A stretch of 64,000 nt of DNA from Devosia rhodophyticola (lineage in GTDB: Bacteria > Pseudomonadota > Alphaproteobacteria > Rhizobiales > Devosiaceae), in the NCBI RefSeq assembly GCF_028816475.1, contig NZ_CP118247.1:2100001-2164000 (forward strand). The letters are read 5' to 3'. The position numbers and the translations under genes are program-made. Each line of letters opens with the position of its first letter. Position 1 is the first letter of the stretch. Of the stretch, positions 38,580 through 47,110 are shown piece after piece. The notes below the pieces were generated by a model that saw only the letters and a list, made by a program, of their open reading frames with translations, ran no database searches and was not told where the DNA came from.

Positions 38580-39361
38580 GGATCCGCGCCGCCCGAACCG
38601 CCGGTAACGATCAACTCGACGCCAGTGTTCCTGATTTCCTGACACCAGCGAGTTGGTAGCGTATCGTCGGTGATCGCATGGGTCAGATTTGAAAATTTGC
38701 CCACTACATAAGTGGCGCTGCGGCCGAACTTGCTGCCGTCGGCCAGAACTATGCGCTGACGCGAGCGCGCCAGCATGCGGGCATTCAAGCTGGCCTCGGC
38801 AAGATCCTTGGTGAAAATGGTCAGATCCTCGCTGATGGCACCGGCACCAATGAACAACTGGTCGAACTGCATGCGGTCCAATTGTGCTTCGGCGTGCGGA
38901 CCGACCAGCGACGCATTTTCTGGGCGCAGTTCGCCACCCACCAGCAAGACTTTCACTCCCGTCACGCCCATCAGATCCTGCGCCACCGGCAGGCCATTGG
39001 TCACAGCGGTCAGCGGCATCGGATTAAGGCGTAACCGGCGGGCCAATTGCAGGACCGTCGTGCCGGCGTCCAAAAATATTGCTGAATGTGGTTGGATCAA
39101 CTCGAATGCGGCGTCAGCGATGGCGCGTTTGGCGGCGATGTTGGCGTTTTCCCGTTGGATGAAGCCAAGCTCTATGCCCGTTCCTTCCGCCAGGCGTGCA
39201 CCTCCATGCACGCGCTCGATCAGTCCACCCTTTTCCAGAACCATCAAGTCGCGGCGCAGTGTGGCAACGGAGGCGCCGACGGCCTCGCACAACTCCGTAA
39301 TAGTACTTGCGCCATTGATATAGAGGTGCTGTCGGACCGCTTCCAGTCGACCAATTTTCAT
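38576..39361 (-). CDS. DeoR/GlpR family transcriptional regulator
   Basis: 261 residues. An N-terminal winged helix-turn-helix (about 3-58, ASTITELCEAVGASVATLRR) is followed by a sugar-phosphate sensor domain with IFLDAGTTVLQLARRL, TNGLPVAQDL, LLVGGELRPENASLVGP and VLADGSKFGRSATYVV. Such proteins usually repress sugar-use genes until a phosphorylated sugar binds. It is the first gene of the - strand operon and lies divergent from the amino-acid transporter at 39591, so both sides may be under its control. Confidence 0.92.
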   Translation of the reverse strand: MKIGRLEAVRQHLYINGASTITELCEAVGASVATLRRDLMVLEKGGLIERVHGGARLAEGTGIELGFIQRENANIAAKRAIADAAFELIQPHSAIFLDAGTTVLQLARRLRLNPMPLTAVTNGLPVAQDLMGVTGVKVLLVGGELRPENASLVGPHAEAQLDRMQFDQLFIGAGAISEDLTIFTKDLAEASLNARMLARSRQRIVLADGSKFGRSATYVVGKFSNLTHAITDDTLPTRWCQEIRNTGVELIVTGGSGGADP

Positions 39362-39514
39362 CCCGTTTCCCCAGCAACATCAGCGATCCGACAATAACGG
39401 TAACCGCGAGGCATCGTCAATCAAGATTATGACCGTACATGATCGTATCGTGGCATATGTAACTGGTATCGACGAAATCAGCTGCGTTAAATCATAAAAG
39501 TTCAAAAAAATAGC

Positions 39515-39552
39515 GTTATGTGATTGACGTTGTGGTGTCGGGCGACATAACT
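39515..39552 (+). promoter_or_regulatory. Promoter and inverted repeat, candidate DeoR-family site
   Basis: GTTATGT (39515-39521) and ACATAAC (39545-39551) form a perfect inverted repeat. A -35-like TTGACG (39524-39529) and a -10-like CATAAC (39546-39551), 16 bases apart, lie within it. The transporter gene starts at 39591. A repressor bound here would cover the promoter. The divergent DeoR-family gene is the natural candidate. Confidence 0.5.
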
Positions 39553-39590
39553 TCAGGCAAGGCGGGCCCTGTCTCGCTGCAGGAGGGGCA

Positions 39591-40280
39591 ATGCGGATCG
39601 ACTTCTCACCAGTGCTGGCACGATTGGACTATCTGCTGTCCGGGCTTAGCCTGACAGTGATGGTGTCTCTCGCCGCAATTGTGCTGAGTTTTGCCATCGG
39701 CGTGCTGGTCGCGACCAGTCGAATTTCCCGCTATCGCACTGTTCGGATTTTGGCGGCGGGCTATATAGATCTCTTCCGCAATACGCCTTTTTTGGTTCAG
39801 CTGTTTTTCCTGTATTTCGGCCTGCCCGAAATCGGCATTCCTACCGAACCGGTGACAACGGGCATTCTGGCGCTTAGCCTCACCGCTGCCGCCGGTAATG
39901 CCGAGATCGTGCGTTCAGGTATTGAGACGGTGCCGCGCGGTGTCGTCGAGGCGGGCCGGTCATACGGACTTTCGGCGCTCCAGGTCTATCGCTACGTGAT
40001 CTTGCCAATTGCGCTTCGTGTCGCTTGGCGCCCGCTCGGCAACGCGTTCGTAAATCTGGTACTCACCACCTCGATCCTGTCCACCATCACGGTCAACGAC
40101 CTGACGGGGAACGCCAACAATATCTCCTCGGAAACCTTCAAGCCGTTCGAGGTTTATCTGGTGGTATTGGTGATCTATTGCGCCGTCACATTCACGGTTT
40201 CAGCGGTGGTAAACGCTGTCTACGCGCTGTTTTTCGCTCGCATGGCGGAGCGGCCGGTCATTCGGGGGCAGGCGGCATAA
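39591..40280 (+). CDS. Polar amino-acid ABC transporter permease
   Basis: 229 residues with about five membrane helices. The family motifs are FRNTPFLVQLFFLYFGLP near residue 62 and EIVRSGIETVPRGVVEAGRS with the coupling loop GLSALQVYRYVILPIAL. It belongs to the HisMQ/GltJK group, which imports polar amino acids, not sugars. AGGAGGG precedes the ATG. Its stop overlaps the ATG of the next permease gene by one base. Confidence 0.92.
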   Translation: MRIDFSPVLARLDYLLSGLSLTVMVSLAAIVLSFAIGVLVATSRISRYRTVRILAAGYIDLFRNTPFLVQLFFLYFGLPEIGIPTEPVTTGILALSLTAAAGNAEIVRSGIETVPRGVVEAGRSYGLSALQVYRYVILPIALRVAWRPLGNAFVNLVLTTSILSTITVNDLTGNANNISSETFKPFEVYLVVLVIYCAVTFTVSAVVNAVYALFFARMAERPVIRGQAA

Positions 40281-40969
40281 TGTACGAGATGTATCAAAAC
40301 GTCGATTTTACGCTGGCCGACCTCGATCTGCTCTGGCGCGGGTTACAATGGACGCTGCTGGTGTGGAGCGCCTCGATGGTGCTCGGCATCGGGCTCGGGT
40401 TCGTGCTCGGATTGGTCGCCCATGCGCGTGTGCCAGTGCTGTCGCAACTGGTGACGGTGTTTGTCGAAACATTTCGCAATTCGCCACTTCTGGTACAGTT
40501 GTTTCTGGTGTTTTACGGCCTGCCGCTTGTGACGCCCTTTTCGCCGGGTCCCGCAGAGGCGGCCATTTTTACCGTCGCTATTAACACCGCCGCCTTTACC
40601 GTCGTTAACCTGGTGGCTGCGCTTGACGCCCTGCCGCGGGGTCAGTGGCAGGCGGCAGGGGCATTTGGACTGAGCTACGGCCAGACCATGCGCTATATCG
40701 TGTTGCCGCAAGCCATTCGTACAGCGCTGCCGCCGACCATGAACCTTGCGGTTAGCCAGTTGCAGACAACGTCGCTGGTCTCGATCATAGGCGTGGCCGA
40801 TTTAACCCGTGTTGGCACCATGCTCTATACGCGCACTCTCAAGCCATTCCTGATCTGGCCGGCTATCGGGCTGATCTATTTCATTCTCGCCAAAATCCTG
40901 TCGGTCCTTGCCGTCAGGGTCGAACGGCGCCTGCAGACCAAGAACAGCTGGTTTCAGGCCGCAGCGTAG
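40280..40969 (+). CDS. Polar amino-acid ABC transporter permease
   Basis: 229 residues from the ATG at 40280 (TAATG junction with the upstream gene). The same family features appear: FRNSPLLVQLFLVFYGLP and ALPRGQWQAAGAFGLSYGQT, then MRYIVLPQAIRTALPPTMN. It should form a heterodimer with the permease of 39591. The frame is open upstream but that part is antisense-like noise within the first permease gene. Confidence 0.92.
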   Translation: MYEMYQNVDFTLADLDLLWRGLQWTLLVWSASMVLGIGLGFVLGLVAHARVPVLSQLVTVFVETFRNSPLLVQLFLVFYGLPLVTPFSPGPAEAAIFTVAINTAAFTVVNLVAALDALPRGQWQAAGAFGLSYGQTMRYIVLPQAIRTALPPTMNLAVSQLQTTSLVSIIGVADLTRVGTMLYTRTLKPFLIWPAIGLIYFILAKILSVLAVRVERRLQTKNSWFQAAA

Positions 40970-40978
40970 GGACATTCG

Positions 40979-41701
40979 ATGATAGAGCTCTCCAATGTCG
41001 ATAAGCACTACGGTTCGCTGCAGGTGCTCAGCAACGTTTCCATGCACTTCGCCGATGGCGAGGTAACCGCTATTCTCGGGCCGAGCGGGGCCGGAAAATC
41101 GACCCTAATCCGCTGCATCAATTGCCTCGAAGCGATTTCGGGCGGCGATATTGTGGTCAATGGCAAATCGGTGCGCGACAAGCGGGCTGTGCTCGATATT
41201 CAAAAACAGACCTCAATGGTATTCCAACACTTCAATCTCTACCCTCACCTGACAGCGCTGCAGAATATCACGCTCGCACCGATCAAGGTGTTGCGGAAAA
41301 ACAAGGCCGACGTCGAGGCGCAGGCTCGTGGTCTGCTCGACATGGTGGGACTGGCCAGCAAGGGCGATCGTCATCCTGCCGAACTGTCCGGCGGTGAACA
41401 GCAAAGGGTTGGAATCTGCCGGGCGTTGGCGATGAACCCGCAGCATCTGCTGCTCGATGAGGTCACATCCGCGATTGATCCAGAGATGACAGCCGAAGTG
41501 CTGCGCGTCATCGAGGAGTTGGCTGGCACCGGGACCACCCTGATCCTGGTAACCCACGAAATCGAGTTTGCCCGTCGCATCGCCGACAAAGTGGCATTTA
41601 TGGAGGGCGGCAAACTGGTCGCCCATAGCGACGCTGAAACGTTTTTCAACCACCAGAGCGAAGAGCGCATCAGCCGCTTCGTCGACAAGATGAAACACTG
41701 A
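40979..41701 (+). CDS. Polar amino-acid ABC transporter ATP-binding protein (GlnQ type)
   Basis: 240 residues. Walker A GPSGAGKST (34-42), Q-loop VFQHFNLYPHLTALQN, signature LSGGEQQRVGICRALAM and H-loop LVTHEIEFARRIADK are intact. Walker B reads HLLLDEVTSAIDPEM, with Val and Ile where relatives have DEPTSALD. The gene lies 9 nt after the second permease and one base before the glycosylasparaginase gene. Confidence 0.92.
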   Translation: MIELSNVDKHYGSLQVLSNVSMHFADGEVTAILGPSGAGKSTLIRCINCLEAISGGDIVVNGKSVRDKRAVLDIQKQTSMVFQHFNLYPHLTALQNITLAPIKVLRKNKADVEAQARGLLDMVGLASKGDRHPAELSGGEQQRVGICRALAMNPQHLLLDEVTSAIDPEMTAEVLRVIEELAGTGTTLILVTHEIEFARRIADKVAFMEGGKLVAHSDAETFFNHQSEERISRFVDKMKH

Positions 41702-41702
41702 G

Positions 41703-42626
41703 ATGATCGTGTTAACCAACCATGAAGGCGGTGTCGGTATTGACACCACAGCGCGCGACCTGGCGGCGGGAGTTGGCGCACTTGACGCAGTTGAGGCCGG
41801 GGTCCGGATGGTCGAAGACGACCCCTCCATTCGCAGCGTCGGCTATAATTCCTGGCCAAATATTCTAGGACAGGTCGAACTGGATGCCGCCGTCATGGAT
41901 GGTGCGACGTTACGCTCTGGTGCTATCGGCGGACTTATCGGCTTCAAGAATCCGGTGTCGGTGGCACGCGCGGTCATGGAGCGTCTGCCGCACGAAATTC
42001 TGGTAGGTGCCGGGGCAGCAAGGTTCGCTAGCGAAATCGGCGCAGAAACGGCTGAAAACCTCTCCGAGGCTAGCCGTGACACGTGGCAACGTGGTCTCAA
42101 AGAGTGGCTGTCGCCCAGAGAGCGTCAAGCATTTCCCGACATTGCCTTGACCGCGCTGTGCCAACGGGCCACCGATCCGGAATATCAGAAGGACACAACC
42201 GTGTTCCTCGCCATCGATGGTGCTGGTGACATGGCGAGCGCTGTCAGCACCTCAGGCTGGGCCTGGAAGTATCCTGGACGCCTTGGCGACAGCCCGATCA
42301 TCGGCGCGGGAAGCTATGCCGACGGCGCCTATGGCGCCTGCGCCTGCACTCATACCGGCGAAATGACCATCCGCGCCGCCACCTCTCGTTCGGTAGTGCT
42401 CTATCTCAAAATGGGGCTGACGCTGGAAGATGCATTGTATGAGGCCGGTCGCGACTTGAAACGCCTGCGTGGCGGCCTGCTGCGGGGGGTAGCCATTCAC
42501 GCGATCGATGCCAAAGGCGCGCATCGGGTCGCCTCGTTCGGTGAGGCAAAAGGGGTCGAATACTGGGTTTGGGAGGATGGCATGACACACCCCGAGAGGC
42601 GTGTGGCCATACATCTGGATGTCTAG
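41703..42626 (+). CDS. N4-(beta-N-acetylglucosaminyl)-L-asparaginase (Ntn hydrolase)
   Basis: 307 residues. The N-terminal-nucleophile fold shows the self-cleavage site at KDTTVFLAID, with Thr165 as the expected new N-terminus; relatives have HDT here. The substrate site STSGWAWKYPGRLGDSPIIG then GAGSYAD is canonical for glycosylasparaginases. The enzyme splits the bond between asparagine and GlcNAc, giving aspartate and an aminosugar that loses ammonia. No signal peptide, so it acts in the cytoplasm on imported substrate. It is one base from the transporter ATPase gene, which links it to amino-acid-type uptake. Other isoaspartyl or asparaginase activity cannot be excluded. Confidence 0.88.
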   Translation: MIVLTNHEGGVGIDTTARDLAAGVGALDAVEAGVRMVEDDPSIRSVGYNSWPNILGQVELDAAVMDGATLRSGAIGGLIGFKNPVSVARAVMERLPHEILVGAGAARFASEIGAETAENLSEASRDTWQRGLKEWLSPRERQAFPDIALTALCQRATDPEYQKDTTVFLAIDGAGDMASAVSTSGWAWKYPGRLGDSPIIGAGSYADGAYGACACTHTGEMTIRAATSRSVVLYLKMGLTLEDALYEAGRDLKRLRGGLLRGVAIHAIDAKGAHRVASFGEAKGVEYWVWEDGMTHPERRVAIHLDV

Positions 42627-42695
42627 GAAATCGCCAGCCTGACGCTGCGATGGAACGCAACCGCACCGGTTTGGTGCACTTAGGAGGAGAGACGA

Positions 42696-43484
42696 ATGAA
42701 AACCTGGATCAAAACAGCGCTGGCGGGTATTGGCCTGTTGGCGGCCACTGCGACTGCAGCACACGCCGACGACCTGCAGTCCATCATCGACGCCGGCAAG
42801 GTGCGCGCCGGCGTATGCCTGACGTCCGAACCGGCGGGCTTCCGCGATGCACAGAACCTGCCCGTCGGCTATGACGTGGATGTTGCCACCTTGTTGGCTG
42901 AAAAGCTTGGCGTCGAACTTGAAATCGTCGAAGTGACCGGCTCAACGCGCATTCCAATGTTGCTTGCCAACAAGATCGACGTCATTATTTGCAATATCAC
43001 CGCCACGACGGAGCGGGCCAAGTCAGTGGACTTCTCCTTCCCCTATTTGCGCACCGGCATTCGCATTCTGGTTCAAAAAGATGGTGACATAACCGGCTTC
43101 GACAGCCTGGCAGGCAAAAAGGTTGTCGTTGGTCGCGGCACGACCGGTGAAGCCATGGTAAAGCTTCGTGCGCCTGACGCGGAGCTCGTCTATATCGAGA
43201 GCCCCGGCGACGCGATCCTGATCATGAGGCAAAAAAAGGCCGACGCCTATGTCGAGGATAGTCTTGGGATCGACTGGATTGCCAAGACCTACGCGGACCA
43301 GATGATGAGCCTGCCCGATACCTACTCGTCCGATCCGATCACCATCGGCGTGCGCAAGGACAACCCCAGCTTCCTGCGCTGGATGGACCTGTTTGCGTCG
43401 ACATTTGTGTCCTCGGGTACCTATAATGAATACTACACTAGGTGGTGGGGCACCACGCCACCAACGCTCAACGCCGTCTGGTAG
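42696..43484 (+). CDS. Polar amino-acid ABC transporter substrate-binding protein
   Basis: 262 residues from the ATG at 42696, preceded by AGGAGGAGA. A Sec signal peptide ends near ATAAHADD. The mature part is a family 3 binding protein (GFRDAQNLPVGYDVDVATLL; VICNITATTERAKSVDFSFP; VVVGRGTTGEAMVK). The ligand arginine of the TTERAKSVDF motif is present. It supplies substrate to the permeases encoded at 39591 and 40280. Ligand unknown; a glycosylated asparagine is proposed from context. Confidence 0.92.
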   Translation: MKTWIKTALAGIGLLAATATAAHADDLQSIIDAGKVRAGVCLTSEPAGFRDAQNLPVGYDVDVATLLAEKLGVELEIVEVTGSTRIPMLLANKIDVIICNITATTERAKSVDFSFPYLRTGIRILVQKDGDITGFDSLAGKKVVVGRGTTGEAMVKLRAPDAELVYIESPGDAILIMRQKKADAYVEDSLGIDWIAKTYADQMMSLPDTYSSDPITIGVRKDNPSFLRWMDLFASTFVSSGTYNEYYTRWWGTTPPTLNAVW

Positions 43485-43503
43485 TCAACTGTCAAATCTC
43501 TGT

Positions 43504-43526
43504 GGCCCGCCGTGATGCGGCGGGCC
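43504..43526 (+). terminator. Strong hairpin after the module B binding-protein gene
   Basis: GGCCCGCCG (43504-43512) pairs perfectly with CGGCGGGCC (43518-43526) around TGATG. Only two T follow, so it is more likely to protect the upstream transcript and partly reduce read-through into the GH172 gene (43554) than to end transcription fully. Confidence 0.7.
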
Positions 43527-43553
43527 CTTGACCTCATGAATGGATAGATTCCC

Positions 43554-44660
43554 ATGACGCCGTTTTCTGGCCTTGGTATGGATATGGGTACGCTTTCGCG
43601 GCTGTCGCACGCCCGGACACGCTCGATAAGCCCTGAAAATTTCACCGGTGAAAAGGGCCGTGGTGGCATGGCTACCGAGGGCACCGGTGCCATTCATGCG
43701 CGCGAACTGGGGCAGGGGTGGAAGGTGTCTCCCTCCATTGACATTGCAGCGGGCGAGACCCGCATTCTGGCCGACATCGCCGGCCCGGGGGCGATCCAGC
43801 AGCTGTGGATGGTGACCAATTCTCAGAAATGGCGCAGCTTGATCTTGCGCATATACTGGGACGAGCAAGAACACCCCTCGGTGGAGGTGCCACTTGGCGA
43901 TTTCTTTGCAAATGGTTGGGGTATTTATGCCCACGTCAATTCGCTGCCAGTATGCGTCAATCCGGGTCGGGCGTTTAACTGCTACTGGGAAATGCCGTTT
44001 CGCGAGCGGTGCTGCATCACTTTGGAAAACCGCGATGGCGAACCCGCCACGCTTTACTATCAGTTCAACTACACGCTGACAGACGTGCCACCTGACGCTG
44101 CCTATTTTCATGCACAGTTCCGGCGCACCAACCCTTTGCCGAATGGCGAGGTCTATACCATCCTCGATGGCATTAGCGGGCAGGGCCATTATGTCGGCAC
44201 CTACATGGCTTGGGGGGTCAACAATAATGGTTGGTGGGGTGAAGGCGAAATCAAGTTCTTCATCGACGGCGATGATCCATTCCCGACCATCTGTGGTACC
44301 GGTACGGAAGATTATTTTTGTGGCGGCTACAATTTTGATCCCGGCAGCATCGACCCTCGCAAGGCTGGCGGTTACACCGAATACAGCACTGCCTATGCGG
44401 GTATGCCACAGGTAATCCGACCTGATGGGCTTTACAACGCCCAGCAGCGGTTCGGTCTTTATCGCTGGCATATCACGGATCCCGTGCGCTTCGAGATCGA
44501 TCTCGCCGTGACGATCCAGGCACTGGGCTGGCGGATCGAAAAAAATCGCCGCTATCTGCCACTCCAGGACGATATTGCCTCGGTGGCCTATTGGTACCAA
44601 ACACTGCCAACTGCGCCCTTCCCACCGCTGGGTGACCGCGACGCACTAGATGTTATTTAG
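43554..44660 (+). CDS. Glycoside hydrolase family 172 protein (DUF2961)
   Basis: 368 residues. Typical segments are TRSISPENFTGEKGRGG at the start, GPGAIQQLWMV, LRIYWDEQEHPSVEVPLGDF and the signature CGTGTEDYFCGGYNF, then YRWHITDPVRFE near the end. GH172 includes alpha-D-arabinofuranosidases and difructose-anhydride-forming enzymes that act through two carboxylates. No signal peptide, so it works inside the cell. Its role in this operon is not clear. The substrate could be a furanoside or another small glycoside. Confidence 0.88.
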   Translation: MTPFSGLGMDMGTLSRLSHARTRSISPENFTGEKGRGGMATEGTGAIHARELGQGWKVSPSIDIAAGETRILADIAGPGAIQQLWMVTNSQKWRSLILRIYWDEQEHPSVEVPLGDFFANGWGIYAHVNSLPVCVNPGRAFNCYWEMPFRERCCITLENRDGEPATLYYQFNYTLTDVPPDAAYFHAQFRRTNPLPNGEVYTILDGISGQGHYVGTYMAWGVNNNGWWGEGEIKFFIDGDDPFPTICGTGTEDYFCGGYNFDPGSIDPRKAGGYTEYSTAYAGMPQVIRPDGLYNAQQRFGLYRWHITDPVRFEIDLAVTIQALGWRIEKNRRYLPLQDDIASVAYWYQTLPTAPFPPLGDRDALDVI

Positions 44661-44884
44661 CGACGGTGTTGGGTAACTTCCGCGCGTCACTGGCGGATGG
44701 CTATTCATCAGACGATTGCCGGCCGACGAGCCATCTGCATGAACGCGACTGCCGACGTTTTTTGCGGGAGATATCCATTACTCTCCAGTTTTGGGAAAGA
44801 TGGAACTGTTCACAGCAAAAGGATCAACGTCCACTGAGGTGCCTTTGATCAAGTTGACCTACGAAGACCAATGGGAGCGGAATC

Positions 44885-45844
44885 ATGACCAAAGCAATTG
44901 TTATAGGTGCCACCGGGCACATCGGCACCTATCTGGTACCGCGCCTGGTTGAGGCAGGTTACGAGGTTGTGGCCGTTAGCCGAGGCAAGCGCCCTCCTTA
45001 TCGCGACAACGCGGCATGGTCTAGCGTTGAACGGATCACCCTGGATCGTGAAAAACTTGAGTCGGAGGGAACGTTTGGTACTACAATTGCCGAGCTTAAC
45101 AGCGACATCGTTATCGACTTGTTCTGCTTCACCCTGCCCAGCGCCAAACAGTTGGTGGCGGCTTTAAGAGGGCGCGTAAGTCACTTTATTCACGTGGGAA
45201 CGATTTGGACGCACGGCCGCTCAACCGTTGTGCCCACCCGCGAAGAGGCACCCAAGCATCCCTTTGGCGAATATGGTATCCAAAAGCGAGCGATAGAGAC
45301 TTTTCTGCACGACGCCGTCCAAAGGGAGCGTATTCCAGCGACAGTTCTCCATCCGGGTCATATTGTGGGTCCTGGATGGTTGCCGGTAAATCCGGCGGGC
45401 AACTTCAACCCCAAAGTGTTCTCGATGTTGGCTCGAGGAGAACCTGTCACCCTGCCAAATTTCGGAATGGAGACGGTGCATCACGTCCACGCCGACGACA
45501 TTGCTCGATTGTGCCTGGCAGCGCTAGCCCATCGAAGCCAGTCGGTTGGCGAGAGTTTTCATGCCGTATCCGAGGGCGCAGTCACATTAAGCGGCTTTGC
45601 CGAAGCAGCAGCAAATTGGTTTGGTAACTCCGCAAATCTCAACTTTTTGCCCTACGATGAATGGTCGCAAAACCAGCAAACAGAAGACGCCAAAGCTACA
45701 TGGGAGCATATCGTGCGCAGCCCAAACTGTTCCATGGACAAAGCGAGACGGTTGCTCGACTTTCGCCCACGGTATAGCTCACTCGCGGCCGTGCAAGAAG
45801 CTGTTCAATGGCTTGTCGCAGACGGGCAAGTCCAGACCACTTAG
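44885..45844 (+). CDS. NAD-dependent epimerase/dehydratase family protein
   Basis: 319 residues of the extended short-chain dehydrogenase type. The dinucleotide site is AIVIGATGHIGTYLVPRL, and the catalytic YxxxK is in EYGIQKRAIETFL. Later segments (ATVLHPGHIVGPGWLPVNPA; VHHVHADDIARLCLAAL) are typical. Substrate unknown. It lies 224 nt after the GH172 gene; that gap holds no gene I can support. Codon use is somewhat less GC-rich than in its neighbours. Confidence 0.85.
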   Translation: MTKAIVIGATGHIGTYLVPRLVEAGYEVVAVSRGKRPPYRDNAAWSSVERITLDREKLESEGTFGTTIAELNSDIVIDLFCFTLPSAKQLVAALRGRVSHFIHVGTIWTHGRSTVVPTREEAPKHPFGEYGIQKRAIETFLHDAVQRERIPATVLHPGHIVGPGWLPVNPAGNFNPKVFSMLARGEPVTLPNFGMETVHHVHADDIARLCLAALAHRSQSVGESFHAVSEGAVTLSGFAEAAANWFGNSANLNFLPYDEWSQNQQTEDAKATWEHIVRSPNCSMDKARRLLDFRPRYSSLAAVQEAVQWLVADGQVQTT

Positions 45845-46159
45845 TCAAAACCTGCCGGATTCGTGATGCGGTACTGGGGAAACCAGCGCCGGCAATATTG
45901 ACTGTCCGCGAACCTGATGTGGCACAGAGCACCAAAGACATCGAGGAGCGTGGGCATCAGGCCGGGATCTGGGTCAGGTAGCGCGATGCTGTCCCTGACA
46001 TTGCGCGTGGTCAGGATGAATGAATAGGGGCGGTTTCGTGGTCGACGAGGGTAGTCAAGATTAAAGTGGTATAGCATCGTGACCGGTACCGGATGGGCTC
46101 CGATATTGTCCACTCTGTTGTTGAGGCCTTGAGATATTGCGGCGCCGTCAGCTACAAAC
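45841..46159 (-). pseudogene. Possible remnant of a DUF4432 mutarotase-like gene
   Basis: In one - strand frame this 315-nt gap reads GLNNRVDNIGAHPVPVTMLYHFNLDYP. That resembles the V-x-N-x-G-x-x-P-x-P-x-x-L-Y-H-x-N segment of DUF4432 proteins and aligns with VENIGGAAMPFMYLGHVNF of the intact gene at 31584. No start codon fits and the frame is closed by a stop inside the GntR gene end, so only a C-terminal piece remains. The downstream half of the frame shows no clear similarity. Could be chance; moderate to low confidence. Confidence 0.45.
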
Positions 46160-46852
46160 TCAATCCCAAATTGCTAACATGGCAGATTCCACATAGCGCA
46201 AGTGCGCGCTCATGGCGGATCGCGCCGTTGCAGAATCTGCATTTATGATCGCGGTTGCGATCTGCGAGTGGTCATTGAGAATGTGTTTGCGTACTGAACT
46301 GATATCCGCGAGATGTTGGTGAAAGCGCGTATCCAGCTCCTCGCTGCGAGAGTCCCAAAGACTGGTTAAGATTTCACGCAGCACCAAATTATTGCAGGCT
46401 TCGGCGATGACCGTATGGAGTGCACGGTCACTCTCTGACGACCACCGGTTGGTTGCTATTTCTGCGTGCATGGTATCAACGATCCGTAGCAATTTGCCCT
46501 TGCTCTCTGGTCCAATGTTCTGCGCGGCGAGTGCTGCCACCTCAGGTTCAATCAGTCGGCGAGCGCCAATGATTTCAATTGGGGAATGATTGTGCTCAGG
46601 CAGGCCAATAGTTCCGCCGCCTTGGCTCTTCACAAAGGCGCCGACGCCAACGCGAACTTCAACCAAACCTGCGACTTCCAGCGCAATCAGAGCTTCGCGG
46701 ACGGTGGGACGCGATACGCCTAGACTGATCGCCAAGTCACGTTCGGAGGGGAGTTGTTGTCCAACGTTGGCTGTGCCCGAAACGATCTGATCTCGGATTT
46801 GATCTGCAATTTGGACGTAGAGCTTCCTGTTTGAAACGGCCTGAAGCTTCAT
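46160..46852 (-). CDS. GntR family transcriptional regulator (FadR/FCD subfamily)
   Basis: 230 residues. The winged helix-turn-helix is at about 8-75 (QLPSERDLAISLGVSRPTVR then EALIALEVAGLVEVRVG). The C-terminal FCD domain is all helical, with metal-site histidines likely in ALHTVIAEACNN and at HLRYVES. It is divergent from the fucosidase operon starting at 47111, and a FadR-type operator lies between them (46936-46946). It most likely represses that operon until a sugar acid or related ligand binds. Confidence 0.9.
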   Translation of the reverse strand: MKLQAVSNRKLYVQIADQIRDQIVSGTANVGQQLPSERDLAISLGVSRPTVREALIALEVAGLVEVRVGVGAFVKSQGGGTIGLPEHNHSPIEIIGARRLIEPEVAALAAQNIGPESKGKLLRIVDTMHAEIATNRWSSESDRALHTVIAEACNNLVLREILTSLWDSRSEELDTRFHQHLADISSVRKHILNDHSQIATAIINADSATARSAMSAHLRYVESAMLAIWD

Positions 46853-46935
46853 GACTTACCTAGTGCTGGTTGTGCTTTCTTGCACGTTCTCGTGGCGGTG
46901 TACCCCTCATAGCTTCATGAATTCAGGCTGTCCAC

Positions 46936-46976
46936 TGGTATTACCACTTGACAGCCTTGCCGTCATACATTTAATT
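46936..46976 (+). promoter_or_regulatory. GntR/FadR-type operator next to the fucosidase operon promoter
   Basis: TGGTATTACCA (46936-46946) is a palindrome with an odd centre and fits the TGGT-N3-ACCA pattern of FadR-subfamily GntR sites. One base later lies a perfect -35, TTGACA (46948-46953), and 17 bases on a -10-like TTAATT (46971-46976). The operator touches the -35 box, so binding of the divergent GntR protein should block RNA polymerase. Confidence 0.65.
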
Positions 46977-47110
46977 CGCGTCCTAACAGAACTCTGGACG
47001 GCTGCGAAATAGTACGAGGCTACCAGTGTCCCGGCGATATTTTGCGGCAATTTGGCCAGCTATGAAGCAGGTCGAGCCGCGCGGAGCAAAGCGCAACTCG
47101 AGGATGAGAC

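Noticed and set aside
43485..44600. 371-codon open frame on the - strand opposite the GH172 gene
   Set aside because: The + strand product has clear GH172 signatures; the antisense frame has none and lacks a credible ribosome-binding site.
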